Shown here one piece after another: positions 1 through 7,495 of a stretch of 29,607 nucleotides of DNA (position 1 is the first letter of the stretch; each line of letters begins with the position of its first letter). The notes beneath the pieces are model-generated. The model saw only the letters and a list, made by a program, of their open reading frames with translations. It was not told the origin of the DNA and searched no databases. The DNA comes from JADJOY01 sp046331705 [NCBI: bacterium]. GTDB lineage: Bacteria > JADJOY01. A program made the position numbers and the translations under genes. The stretch is from positions 1 through 29,607 of the forward strand of contig JAXLQJ010000074.1 in assembly GCA_046331705.1 (NCBI GenBank), written 5' to 3'.

Positions 1-321
1 GCGCTTGGGATCGCGGATGCGAAAGCGCACCATCGTGCGGCCCAGCTCGGGAAGCCGGCGCAACAACAGGCGCGTGAGCGCGCCGTCGGTGGTGCGCGAG
101 CGGCGCGCGATGTCGAACTGGCCGGCGATGCCGAGGAAGGTACCGATGTTCTCGGGAAAGACCACCAGCGCCGGGTGCGGGAAACGCCCGCCCTCGCGCG
201 CGCCGCGCACGGCATCCACGCGCTCCAGGAGGCCTTCGATCTTGGTGCGAAAGGTCTCTTCGCTGCCGTAGTCCTCGAGCCGCATGAAGGGCTGGACGGC
301 GACGAGATCCGCAGGACGCAT
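1..321 (-). CDS. Carbon-nitrogen hydrolase (nitrilase superfamily), N-terminal part
   Basis: The reading frame opens with ATG at 321 on the minus strand and leaves the window after 107 residues. The N-terminus has a short strand (DLVAVQPFM), a helix with many charged residues, then ALVVFPENIGTFLG. This is the first-strand/catalytic-Glu layout of nitrilase-superfamily amidases, with Glu57 in FPEN as the expected first member of the Glu-Lys-Cys triad. The Lys and Cys lie outside the window. Such enzymes hydrolyse nitriles, amides or carbamoyl groups in the cytoplasm; the substrate cannot be judged here. The gene is divergent from the small exported protein at 437 with about 115 bases between them, so promoters for both probably lie in 322-436. 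Family assignment is by motif only. Confidence 0.68.
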   Translation of the reverse strand, partial: MRPADLVAVQPFMRLEDYGSEETFRTKIEGLLERVDAVRGAREGGRFPHPALVVFPENIGTFLGIAGQFDIARRSRTTDGALTRLLLRRLPELGRTMVRFRIRDPKR

Positions 322-436
322 GACGAGGGATCAGGTACCCCGATGCGGTCCCGCTGACAAGAGGAATTCGCGCGCATCCGCTCGCGCCGGCGGCACCGAG
401 CGTGTAAGAACGGTTTGCGCGGACGGCATCGCGCCC

Positions 437-892
437 ATGCGCGGCGAGGCGAGCGTGAGCAGGAACGGACGAACGGGAATCCGAGCCACGTTAGGCGCGT
501 GGCTGTTGCTCGCAGGGCGCGCCCTCGCGCCTGCGGCCGAGCCCACCATCGCACCGATGCCGCCGGCGCCAGCGCAGCTGCTGGACGGCCGAACCTACAT
601 CGGCCACGTCGGCGAGAAAGGAAGATCGTCCGGCGACGAGGACACGCTCCGCTTCGCTGCCGGCCGCTTCCATTCGAGCGCGTGTGACGCGTACGGCTTC
701 GGCGCCGCGCCGTACACCGCCGAGCAGCACGGGGATTCGTTCACGTTCACCGCGGAGACCGTGAGCGAGAAGGAAGGCCACATGCGCTGGACCGGCACGA
801 TCCGCACCCACCAGCTCGAAGGCACGGTCGTGTGGACCAAGCCCGGCCAAACGCCCGTGGAGTACTGGATCAAAGCCGAGCTCACGCACTGA
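437..892 (+). CDS. Small exported protein of unknown function
   Basis: This is a 151-residue protein. I chose ATG 437 because it gives a basic N-terminus followed by a hydrophobic run (GAWLLLAGRALAPAA), a plausible Sec signal peptide with cleavage near residue 33. No clear ribosome-binding site precedes it, and an in-frame ATG at 320 would overlap the divergent hydrolase gene. The mature part is short and polar, with aromatic/Gly-rich strands and a C-terminal segment reading VVWTKPGQTPVEYWIKAEL, suggesting a small beta-rich periplasmic domain. A single Cys sits in the mature region. I do not recognise the family. It has no same-strand partner close by; the next gene starts almost 300 bases downstream. 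Coding is supported by strong G/C at third positions and the signal peptide. Confidence 0.6.
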   Translation: MRGEASVSRNGRTGIRATLGAWLLLAGRALAPAAEPTIAPMPPAPAQLLDGRTYIGHVGEKGRSSGDEDTLRFAAGRFHSSACDAYGFGAAPYTAEQHGDSFTFTAETVSEKEGHMRWTGTIRTHQLEGTVVWTKPGQTPVEYWIKAELTH

Positions 893-1185
893 CGACCCAC
901 CGCGCCACGCGGTCGTCGACGGCGCTCCGATCGATTCGCGACTCGGCGGATCGCGCGCCCGCGGCCAGCGCCACCGGGGCCACGAGGCGGGCCGATGAAT
1001 TCGCGCCGGACATCGCCGGTGCGCGGTTGACGGTCGCAAGCTCCACCCGCTAGAACGCCTTAGTTTCAGCACGATTCGAGCGTTTGCGCGCGCACCCCAC
1101 AGGTTCGAGGCGAGCCTGCCGGCTGCACACGCGAGACGGGACCGGACCGCCTGGCGCCGGTTCCACCGAGAGGACTGCCCCCACC
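893..1185. other. Intergenic region of about 290 bases
   Basis: No convincing gene is seen. Just after the stop at 892 lies a short stem-loop, 899-904 pairing with 908-913 around a 3-base loop, too short and without a T-run to be called a terminator with confidence. The right-hand part holds the sigma-70-like promoter at 1027-1056 and the leader of the dehydrogenase gene. Confidence 0.5.
1027..1056 (+). promoter_or_regulatory. Candidate sigma-70-type promoter for the beta-oxidation operon
   Basis: TTGACG (1027-1032) matches the -35 consensus at five of six bases. After an 18-base spacer, TAGAAC (1051-1056) matches the -10 at four of six. Transcription would start near 1063, giving a leader of about 120 bases before ATG 1186. 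It stands out against the surrounding GC-rich sequence, but it is a pattern match only. Confidence 0.45.
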
Positions 1186-2499
1186 ATGGAACGCGAGATC
1201 CGCAAGGTGGTCGTGTTGGGCGCCAACGGAGCGATGGGCTCGGGTGCCGCAGAGACCTTCGCCGCCTATGGCTATCCCACGGTTCTGCTGGCACGCGACG
1301 CGGCCAAGGCCACGCAGGGCGTCGAGCGCGTCAAGGGGATGGCCAAGGCCGACAAGATCGCCGACCTGTGCTCGGTGGGCAGCTACGACGCGGACCTGGA
1401 AGCCGCGGTCGCCGACGCGGACATCGTCTTCGAGGCGGTGTCCGAGGACATGACGATCAAGCGTCCGTTCTTCGAGCGCGTCGACAAAGCCCGCAAGCCC
1501 GGCTCGATCGTCGCCACGGTTTCCTCCGGTCTCTCGATCCGCGAGATGTGCGCGGGTCTGAGCGACGATTTCCAGCGCCATTTCCTGGGCATCCACCTCT
1601 TCAACCCGCCCAACGTGATCGTCGGCACCGAGGTCATCCCGCACGACGGCACCGATCCCGAGTTGGTGAAGTGGGTGGTCGACTTCTGCCAGAAGAAGCT
1701 CGGCCGCGAGATCGTCGAGTGCAAGGACCTGCCCGCGTTCGCCGGCAACCGCGTGGGCTTCAAGGTGCTGAACGAGGTGGCGCAGCTCGCCGAGGAGCAC
1801 GGTGTGGCGTTCATGGACGCGCTCATCGGCCCGCACACCGGCCGCGCCATGCCGCCGCTCGCCACCGTGGACCTGGTGGGCTGGGACGTCCACAAGGCCA
1901 TCGTCGACAACGTCCTCGCCAACACCCAGGACGAGGCGAACGCCGCCTTCGCCATGCCGGGCTACATGTCGTCGCTGCTCGCCGCCGGGCACATGGGCAA
2001 CAAGACTCCGGCCAAGGGTGGCTTCTTCCGCAAGGTGAAGGACGGCAAGACCACGCTCACCTTCGTGCTCGATCCCAAGTCCGGCGACTACAAGCCCGCC
2101 GCCGAGGTCGCGCCCCAGCCGCTCGAGTTCGTGACCGAGATGCAGCGGCTGCACCGCGTGGGTCGCTATCGGCAGGCGATGCAGATCTTCCTGAGCGCCG
2201 AGGGCTGGGAAGCGGACCTCATGCGCAAGGTGATCCTCGGTTATGTTTCGTACGGCTTGAATCGCGTGGGCGAGGTGGTGCGCGAGCCGCGCGACGTGGA
2301 TCGCATCATGGGCTTCGGCTTCAACTGGGCGCCGCCCACGGTCCTCGCAGACGCCATGGGCGTGAGCGAGACCATCGCGGCGATCGAGAAGGCCGGGTTG
2401 CCCGTGCCGAAGGTGCTCACGGATCACGCCGCCGCGGGTGGCGGCAAGCTCTTCCGCGAGAAGTTCGTGGACGTCGGTCGTTTCTTCGTCGGATCGTGA
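1186..2499 (+). CDS. 3-hydroxyacyl-CoA dehydrogenase (NAD-dependent)
   Basis: This 437-residue cytoplasmic enzyme oxidises L-3-hydroxyacyl-CoA to 3-ketoacyl-CoA in beta-oxidation. The N-terminal Rossmann fold opens with VVLGANGAMGSGAAETFAAYG (residues about 8-28), the dinucleotide-binding glycine motif. GIHLFNPP carries the expected catalytic His137. A following stretch with KDLPAFAGNRVGF marks entry to the C-terminal helical 3HCDH domain, and KGGFFRK resembles the family's late glycine-aromatic motif. At 437 residues it is longer than the classical single-domain enzyme (about 280-320), consistent with a second C-terminal helical region. I chose ATG 1186 because the open frame upstream lacks family similarity and a GAGAGGA sequence lies about 14 bases before it. 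The thiolase follows after 50 bases, so the two form an operon catalysing the last two steps of a beta-oxidation cycle. Confidence 0.88.
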   Translation: MEREIRKVVVLGANGAMGSGAAETFAAYGYPTVLLARDAAKATQGVERVKGMAKADKIADLCSVGSYDADLEAAVADADIVFEAVSEDMTIKRPFFERVDKARKPGSIVATVSSGLSIREMCAGLSDDFQRHFLGIHLFNPPNVIVGTEVIPHDGTDPELVKWVVDFCQKKLGREIVECKDLPAFAGNRVGFKVLNEVAQLAEEHGVAFMDALIGPHTGRAMPPLATVDLVGWDVHKAIVDNVLANTQDEANAAFAMPGYMSSLLAAGHMGNKTPAKGGFFRKVKDGKTTLTFVLDPKSGDYKPAAEVAPQPLEFVTEMQRLHRVGRYRQAMQIFLSAEGWEADLMRKVILGYVSYGLNRVGEVVREPRDVDRIMGFGFNWAPPTVLADAMGVSETIAAIEKAGLPVPKVLTDHAAAGGGKLFREKFVDVGRFFVGS

Positions 2500-2549
2500 A
2501 TCGAAACGTCGGGGCGCGGCCTGCCGCCGCCCGGAGGACGAGGTGACAC

Positions 2550-3779
2550 ATGCCTGAGCCCGTATACGTACTCGGTGGCTACCAGACCGACTTCGCACGC
2601 AACTGGACGAAGGAGGGCAAGCACATCACGGCCATGATCCGCGAAGCCGTGGAAGGTGCCTTGGTGGAGACCGAGATCGATCCGAAAGAGGTCCAGGTCG
2701 GCCACGTCGGCAACTTCGCCGCCGAGCTCTACTCGATGCAGGGTCACCTCGGTGCGTTCCTGGTGGACGTCGATCCCGCGTTCTCGGGGCTGCCCACGGG
2801 CCGCCACGAGGCGGCGTGCGCCTCGGGCTCGATCGCGCTGCTCGCGGCCTCGGCCGAGATCGAGGCCAAGCGCTACGGGCTCTCGATGGTCGTGGGCGTC
2901 GAGCAGATGAAGACGGTCGATCCCAAGACCGGCGGCGACTACCTCGGCACCGCGGCTTGGTACGAGCTCGAGGCCAAGGGCGTCGAGTTCCCCTTCCCCA
3001 AGCTCTTCGGGAAGCTCGGCGACGAGTACGACAAGCGCTACGGCCTCAAGGACGAGCACCTCGCGCACATCTCGGCGGTCAACTACGCCAACGGCAAGAA
3101 GAATCCGCTGGCGCAGACCCGCAACTGGTACATGAGCGAGGAGCACGCCAACTACAAGGGCAAGTACAACGACACCATCGGCGGCCGCATCAAGATCACC
3201 GATTGCTCGCAGGTGACCGACGGCGCCGTGTGCGTGTTCCTGGCCAACAAGAAGACCGCCACCGAGTACGCGGCGCGCCGCGGCCTCGACCTGGCGAAGA
3301 TTCCCCGCATCCTCGGCTGGGGCCACCACACCGCGCCGATCCGCTTCGACGACAAGGTCGCGGAGAGCGCCGACAACCGCTACGTGCTGCCCCACACCCG
3401 CCAGGCCATCCTTGACGCGATGAAGCGCGCGCGCATCAAGAAGTGCTGGGAGCTCTCGGCCATCGAGACCCACGACTGCTTCACCACCTCCGAGTACATG
3501 GCGATCGACCACTTCGGCCTCACCAAGCCGGGCAAGAGCTGGCAGGCGATCGAGGAAGGCGTGATCGACTTCGGCGGCAAGCTACCGATCAATCCGAGCG
3601 GCGGCTTGATCGGCGCCGGCCACCCGGTGGGCGCCACCGGTGTCCGCCAGATGCTCGACGCCTACAAGCAGGTGACCGAGAAGGCCGGCGATTACCAGGT
3701 GGCGGGTGCCCAGAAGGTCGCCATCCTCAACATCGGCGGTTCCGGCACCACGAGCTGCGTGTTCATCGTCGGGACCTGA
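2550..3779 (+). CDS. SCP2-type thiolase (acetyl-CoA acyltransferase-like)
   Basis: This 409-residue thiolase-fold enzyme would cleave 3-ketoacyl-CoA or run the reverse Claisen condensation. The nucleophile is Cys90 in EAACASGS; the oxyanion/general-base His is His358 in [10 protein letters not shown]. The second catalytic Cys of classical thiolases (the C-terminal CxG motif) is absent: the equivalent stretch reads LNIGGSG. Instead HDCF occurs at 308-311, the motif that supplies the acid/base Cys in SCP2-type thiolases. This points to the sterol-carrier/branched-chain thiolase branch rather than AtoB/FadA. No separate SCP2 lipid-binding domain is fused. A strong GGAGG lies about 12 bases before ATG 2550. 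It shares an operon with the upstream dehydrogenase and is followed by a strong terminator. The fold and active site are clear; the chain length and substrate are not. Confidence 0.9.
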   Translation: MPEPVYVLGGYQTDFARNWTKEGKHITAMIREAVEGALVETEIDPKEVQVGHVGNFAAELYSMQGHLGAFLVDVDPAFSGLPTGRHEAACASGSIALLAASAEIEAKRYGLSMVVGVEQMKTVDPKTGGDYLGTAAWYELEAKGVEFPFPKLFGKLGDEYDKRYGLKDEHLAHISAVNYANGKKNPLAQTRNWYMSEEHANYKGKYNDTIGGRIKITDCSQVTDGAVCVFLANKKTATEYAARRGLDLAKIPRILGWGHHTAPIRFDDKVAESADNRYVLPHTRQAILDAMKRARIKKCWELSAIETHDCFTTSEYMAIDHFGLTKPGKSWQAIEEGVIDFGGKLPINPSGGLIGAGHPVGATGVRQMLDAYKQVTEKAGDYQVAGAQKVAILNIGGSGTTSCVFIVGT

Positions 3780-3825
3780 TCGCTCGCGATCGCGCCCCGG
3801 GCCGCCGAGCGATCGGTGGCCCCGA

Positions 3826-3858
3826 CGAAAGCCCGAGGAGATCCTCCTCGGGCTTTCG
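3826..3858 (+). terminator. Intrinsic terminator-like hairpin after the thiolase gene
   Basis: A perfect 15-bp stem (3826-3840 with 3844-3858) closes over the 3-base loop ATC, starting 47 bases after the thiolase stop. The downstream arm ends in CTTTCG rather than a long T-run, common in GC-rich genomes. Its core AAGCCCGAGG is shared with the hairpin at 5274-5303, suggesting a recurrent terminator design here. Confidence 0.75.
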
Positions 3859-3950
3859 CGCTCCCGGTGACGATCCGCGAACGCCCTGCCGGCGTACGGA
3901 TGCTCGCGGCGGTGCGTCTTGGGGGCCGAGCTGGCGCGGCGTAGCCTGGT

Positions 3951-3971
3951 ACGTACGTCTGCTGCGTACGT
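3951..3971. promoter_or_regulatory. Inverted repeat, likely antitoxin operator
   Basis: ACGTACG (3951-3957) and CGTACGT (3965-3971) form a perfect 7-bp inverted repeat with a 7-base spacer, 18 bases before the antitoxin start codon. Phd/YefM-type antitoxins repress their own operons by binding such palindromes, so this is the expected place for the operator. Binding is inferred from position and symmetry. Confidence 0.55.
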
Positions 3972-3989
3972 CGTCGCCCGGGGGGACGC

Positions 3990-4214
3990 ATGCCTGTCAC
4001 GCCGACACGGCTACGAGCCGATCTCTACCGGATCCTCGACCGCATCCTGGAAACCGGGGATCCGATCGAAATCGAGCACAAGGGCAAACGCCTCGAGAGC
4101 GTGCCCGTCGCTCCGGCCTCGAAGCTCGCGAACCTGGTCCCACGACCCGCAGCGATCCGCGGCGATCCCGACGAGCTCGTGCACCCCGACTGGTCGCACG
4201 AGTGGAAGCCGTGA
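3990..4214 (+). CDS. Type II antitoxin, Phd/YefM-like
   Basis: This 74-residue protein starts at ATG 3990, preceded by a G-rich GGGGGA ribosome-binding sequence. The N-terminal two thirds (TPTRLRADLYRILDRILETGDPIEIEHKGKR, shown here only in part of its run) has the beta-helix-helix-beta pattern of Phd-family antitoxins, in which the N-terminus binds operator DNA as a dimer. The C-terminal tail (about residues 40-74), with HPDWSHEWKP at the end, matches the Trp-containing, disordered toxin-neutralising tail common in this group. Its stop overlaps the toxin start by GTGA, so the pair is translationally coupled. It probably represses the locus through the inverted repeat at 3951-3971. Because the neighbouring toxin is truncated, this antitoxin may be an orphan in practice, or may still regulate. 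Confidence 0.8.
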   Translation: MPVTPTRLRADLYRILDRILETGDPIEIEHKGKRLESVPVAPASKLANLVPRPAAIRGDPDELVHPDWSHEWKP

Positions 4215-4489
4215 TCCACCTCGACACCCACGTCGTGGCATGGCTGTGGGCCGGTGATCTGAAACGTCTGAAGCCGGTAACTGCGACGCTCGACCGCGAG
4301 GACTTGGTGGTCTCGCCCATGGCGGTGCTCGAGCTGCAATACCTGCACGAGATCGGGCGATTGGCCGATCCAGCGCACTCGATCATGACCGATCTGGTCG
4401 CTCGGCTCGGTCTCAGGACATCCGACGCTCGGTTCTCGCGCATCGTCAGAGCGTCGCTCGCGCTCGATTGGACGCACGACCCGTTCGAT
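4211..4489 (+). pseudogene. VapC-like PIN-domain toxin, C-terminally truncated
   Basis: Translation from GTG 4211 (overlapping the antitoxin stop) gives a PIN domain: HLDTHVVAWLWAG at the N-terminus with Asp5, PMAVLELQYL with Glu41, and LDWTHDPFD with Asp90/Asp93. PIN toxins cleave RNA, often tRNA or rRNA, with a cluster of four acidic residues around a metal ion. Recognisable similarity stops at DPFD (base 4489). A normal protein of this family continues some 35 residues, including the final strand and last acidic residue. The frame stays open to 4903, but from 4490 it only reads the antisense of the convergent isomerase gene, low-complexity Ser/Arg/Pro sequence. The breakpoint coincides exactly with that gene's stop codon (complement of 4489-4491). 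I read this as deletion of the toxin 3' end. A residual activity or a chimeric product cannot be excluded. Confidence 0.72.
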
Positions 4490-5178
4490 CAGCGCAGCTC
4501 GCGGCGGGTGGCGGAGGGAACCACGCCCACCCACCGAAAGAGCTCCTCGGGGGTGAGCGGGTCGCGCCCGGCCAGGAAGTCGTCGAGCAGCGGAAGCGAA
4601 TCCACGCCCCAGAAGAGCTCGCCGCCGACGACCATCGAGGGCACGCCGAAGGCGCCTGCGCCGAGCGCTTCCTCGGTCGCGGCGCGCAGCCGCGCCTTCG
4701 CCTCCTCGGTGCTCGCTTGCGCCACGAGCGCGTCGCCGTCGAAGCCGACGCTCGCGGCGATGCTCGCCACCTTCGCCGGTGAATCGATCCCGCCGCCGCC
4801 CGCCCAGGTGGCCGCGAAGAACGCGTCGATCAGCCGCCGCTTTGCCAGCGCATCGGTCGGCAGCGCCGACACGCGCAGCGCGAGCAAAGGATTGAACGGA
4901 TGAGTCGGCGGCGGCGTGAGCGGCGGTAGCCCGAAACGATGCGCCTTGCGGTACGCGTCCTTGAAGACGTAGAGCCGCTTCGCAGGGATCTCCGCCGGGC
5001 CCTTCTGCCCGTGCTCGCCGAGCAAGGCCGCGAACAGCACCGGGTGTGGCGCCACCGCGCGCCCGTGCCGCTCGGCAAGCGCGTGGATCTGCGTCCACGC
5101 GATGTACGCGTAGGGCGAGAGGTAGTCGAAGAAGAATCGGATCGGGTCGCGGTCGTCGCTGGCGGCGGTGCTGCTCAT
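4489..5178 (-). CDS. 2-hydroxychromene-2-carboxylate isomerase-like (DsbA-fold, glutathione-dependent)
   Basis: This is a 229-residue cytoplasmic protein of the kappa-class GST/DsbA-like family. The N-terminus reads IRFFFDYLSPYAYIAW, in which Ser21 takes the place of the redox Cys of DsbA, as in 2-hydroxychromene-2-carboxylate isomerase. Near the C-terminus GAFGVPSMVVGGELFWG contains the cis-Pro loop (GVPS) typical of the thioredoxin fold, and the middle (about 75-170) is the helical insert. Known members isomerise a naphthalene-pathway intermediate with glutathione, but many relatives have unknown substrates and no other naphthalene genes are seen. ATG 5178 is chosen because GAGGAG lies nine bases upstream and the family motif begins shortly after. 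The gene converges on the truncated toxin with no intergenic space. It is downstream of, and isolated by a terminator from, the chemoreceptor gene. Confidence 0.85.
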   Translation of the reverse strand: MSSTAASDDRDPIRFFFDYLSPYAYIAWTQIHALAERHGRAVAPHPVLFAALLGEHGQKGPAEIPAKRLYVFKDAYRKAHRFGLPPLTPPPTHPFNPLLALRVSALPTDALAKRRLIDAFFAATWAGGGGIDSPAKVASIAASVGFDGDALVAQASTEEAKARLRAATEEALGAGAFGVPSMVVGGELFWGVDSLPLLDDFLAGRDPLTPEELFRWVGVVPSATRRELR

Positions 5179-5273
5179 GCGGGCGTCTCCTCGGAATGCG
5201 CGCGATGCGCCCGGCGGGATACACCGAGTCGACGCTCGTTGCCGACGATCGGCTTGCCGCGCCCGCAACGCGA

Positions 5274-5303
5274 CGAAGCCCGAGGGCTTCCCCTCGGGCT
5301 TCG
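5274..5303 (-). terminator. Intrinsic terminator-like hairpin after the chemoreceptor gene
   Basis: A perfect 13-bp stem (5274-5286 with 5291-5303) with loop CTTC lies 58 bases beyond the chemoreceptor stop and upstream of the isomerase gene, both on the minus strand. There is no long T-run. The core sequence is almost the same as in the hairpin at 3826-3858. Confidence 0.7.
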
Positions 5304-5361
5304 CTGGAACGATCGGCTCGCCGCGCGAGTCGATCCGCTCGTCGCACCGAACGCGGGTCGA

Positions 5362-7119
5362 TCAGGCGCTCCCCCAGGTGGTGGAATGCGGCGTGACCTG
5401 GACATGACCGCCGTGCGCCAGGTCGTGGACGCCGTTTCCACGGCCGTTACCCGCGTGCGCACCGTTGCCGCGCCGCACGGGAGCGGGCGCGTTCACCGCG
5501 CCGTTGACCTTGAAGCGGCTCACGATCGCCTGCAGCTCCGCCGACATCCGCGCCAGCTCGCTCGCGGCCTCTTGGCTGTGCTGCGCGCCGCTCGACGTGC
5601 TCTGCGCGGCGGTCGCCACACCGGTGATGTTCTGCGCGATGTCGCCCGAGCCCTTCGCCGCCTCGCCGACGTTGCGACCGATCTCGGAGGTGGTGGCTGC
5701 TTGCTCCTCGACGGCGCTGGCGATCGTCCCGTTGATGTCCGTGATCCGCTTGACCACGCCGCTGATCTGCCCGATCGCGGCGACGGCTCCCTGCGTGCCG
5801 GACTGGATCAGCTCGATCTTGTGCGCCACGTCCTCGGTGGCCTTGGCGGTGCCCTTGGCGAGCTCCTTCACCTCGTTGGCAACCACGGCGAAACCCTTGC
5901 CGGCATCGCCGGCGCGCGCCGCCTCGATCGTGGCGTTGAGCGACAGCAAGTTGGTCTGCTCGGCGATCGAGGTGATGACCTTCAGGATCTTGCCGATCTC
6001 CGCCGACGACTCGTCGAGCTTGAGGATCGTGCCGTTGGCCTCGTCGGCCACCTGCATCGCCTCCTCGGCGACCTTCGCGGCCTGGGACGCTTCGCGAGCG
6101 ATCTCGCGGATCGACGCTCCCATCTCCTCGGTCGCGCTCGCGACCGTGGTCACGTTGTGGGACACCTGATTCGCCGCCGCCGACACCGTGCCGGCTTGGG
6201 CGCTGGTTTCCTCGGCGTTGGCCCCCATCTGCGTGGCTACCGCGGAGAGCTCCTCGGAAGCGGAGGCCAGCGTCTGCACGTTGTGCGTGATCGCGACGAT
6301 GCTTTCCTCCACGGCGCCGAGCGCGTGGTTGAGCGCCGTGGCCAAGCGACCCACCTCGTCCATGCCGGTGATCGGCACGCGGCGTGTGAGGTCACCGTGA
6401 CCAAACGCCTCGACCACCTCGACGGCGTGACCGAGCGGTTTCGTGACCGCGCGCGACGAGAGAAAGCCCAGGATCATCGCCAAGACCGCCGCGCCCGCGA
6501 GCAACACCGAGACTTCGATGATCGCTTGCCGTGCCTCGGCGACATCGTCGTTCACGCGCTGTTCTGCCGCGCGCTCCATGGCCTCGCGAAGTTTTCCGAC
6601 CGCGTCCAACACCGCATCCCCTGCGCGCGCGAGCTCGGTCCGCACGTATTCCAAGGCGCGGGATGAACCTTCGCTGCTCGTGTCCTTGCTGTACTCGGTC
6701 GCGCGATCACGTACGGGCACGTACGCACCCCGCGCTTCGACGAACGTCTTCCAAGCGGCCTTCGACGCATCGTCGGAAAGCGCGGCCTCGACGGTCTTCC
6801 GGAACTCGGCGTTGCGCTCGAGATTCGTCTGAATCCGCTGAAGGATGGCGCGCTTCGCGCCTTCCTCGTTGCTGATGGCCAGGTCACGCAAGAGCGTCTG
6901 CGTGACTGAATAGGTCATCGCAAGGTCGCCAGCCGCCTCGCTGGGCTTGAGGCTCGTGGCGAGCAGGTCGAACGTCGTGTCTTGGAGCTGGTGAATCTGC
7001 CGAATCGCCACTGCAGCCACGCCGCACGCGAGTAGCACGACGATCGAGAATCCCCCCAGCAGCTTCTTCTGAATCCCCAGGTTCGCAATCCAACTCGTGA
7101 GCTTCGCCTCTTCTTTCAT
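5362..7119 (-). CDS. Methyl-accepting chemotaxis protein (transmembrane chemoreceptor)
   Basis: This 585-residue inner-membrane chemoreceptor has a complete domain order. The first membrane segment is at about 21-40. A roughly 160-residue helical periplasmic sensor (41-199) resembles a four-helix-bundle MCP domain. The second membrane segment is at about 201-222. A HAMP domain (about 223-275) includes [23 protein letters not shown] long cytoplasmic signalling coiled coil runs about 280-535, with the conserved hairpin tip ([19 protein letters not shown], then [17 protein letters not shown]) at 386-421, where CheA and CheW bind. Glu/Gln-rich heptads on either side are likely methylation sites. 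The tail (540-585) is Gly/Asn/His-rich and has no CheR-tethering pentapeptide. ATG 7119 has GGAG 7-10 bases upstream. It is monocistronic, with a sigma-54-like promoter at 7221-7236. No che genes are adjacent; the ligand is unknown. Confidence 0.95.
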   Translation of the reverse strand: MKEEAKLTSWIANLGIQKKLLGGFSIVVLLACGVAAVAIRQIHQLQDTTFDLLATSLKPSEAAGDLAMTYSVTQTLLRDLAISNEEGAKRAILQRIQTNLERNAEFRKTVEAALSDDASKAAWKTFVEARGAYVPVRDRATEYSKDTSSEGSSRALEYVRTELARAGDAVLDAVGKLREAMERAAEQRVNDDVAEARQAIIEVSVLLAGAAVLAMILGFLSSRAVTKPLGHAVEVVEAFGHGDLTRRVPITGMDEVGRLATALNHALGAVEESIVAITHNVQTLASASEELSAVATQMGANAEETSAQAGTVSAAANQVSHNVTTVASATEEMGASIREIAREASQAAKVAEEAMQVADEANGTILKLDESSAEIGKILKVITSIAEQTNLLSLNATIEAARAGDAGKGFAVVANEVKELAKGTAKATEDVAHKIELIQSGTQGAVAAIGQISGVVKRITDINGTIASAVEEQAATTSEIGRNVGEAAKGSGDIAQNITGVATAAQSTSSGAQHSQEAASELARMSAELQAIVSRFKVNGAVNAPAPVRRGNGAHAGNGRGNGVHDLAHGGHVQVTPHSTTWGSA

Positions 7120-7495
7120 CTCGTTCTCCGCTGTGCTGGTGACGGGACGGGCTCGCGGTCCGAGCCCGTGGCGGTGGTCGAATGTCGGGACAGTCGCTGG
7201 GCGACTGTCGGTCTCGAATCAGCAATCCCAGTGCCGAATCACGGTGCAGCACAACTCGCAGACTCGGATTGGATTCTCTTCAACGGACACGAGACTCAAG
7301 GCAGAAAGTGCCGAGACTCGGTGCGAACTGGGCGTCATCGACGCGCACCTCGGGAGCCGACCGAGCCCCGAACGGATCTCGATTCCGCGCTCGCGCGCGC
7401 GACGAACGTCACGGACCACGTCGGTGACTCGCTCGGCTCGTTCGCCATGGTCGAGATGCCCAGCTCGGGAAACGCTCGGCGCTCGGATGCAGCAC
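7120..7495. other. 376-base intergenic region between chemoreceptor and porin genes
   Basis: No gene is supported. It holds the -24/-12 promoter candidate at 7221-7236 reading toward the chemoreceptor, and several short CCGAG/CTCGG partial palindromes (for example around 7311-7321). The porin gene ends at 7496 reading into this space, but I could not find a strong hairpin terminator for it. Confidence 0.5.
7221..7236 (-). promoter_or_regulatory. Candidate sigma-54 (-24/-12) promoter for the chemoreceptor gene
   Basis: On the minus strand the bases read CGGCACTGGGATTGCT. This aligns with the RpoN consensus TGGCACG-N4-TTGCW at all but two positions, and the invariant GG and GC are ten bases apart as required. 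Transcription would start near 7211, about 90 bases before the ATG at 7119. This implies a bacterial enhancer-binding protein controls the gene; none lies next to it. Confidence 0.6.

Noticed and set aside
1066-2598. 510-codon minus-strand frame opposite the 3-hydroxyacyl-CoA dehydrogenase
   Set aside because: It mirrors the codon pattern of the real gene and has no protein-like motif.
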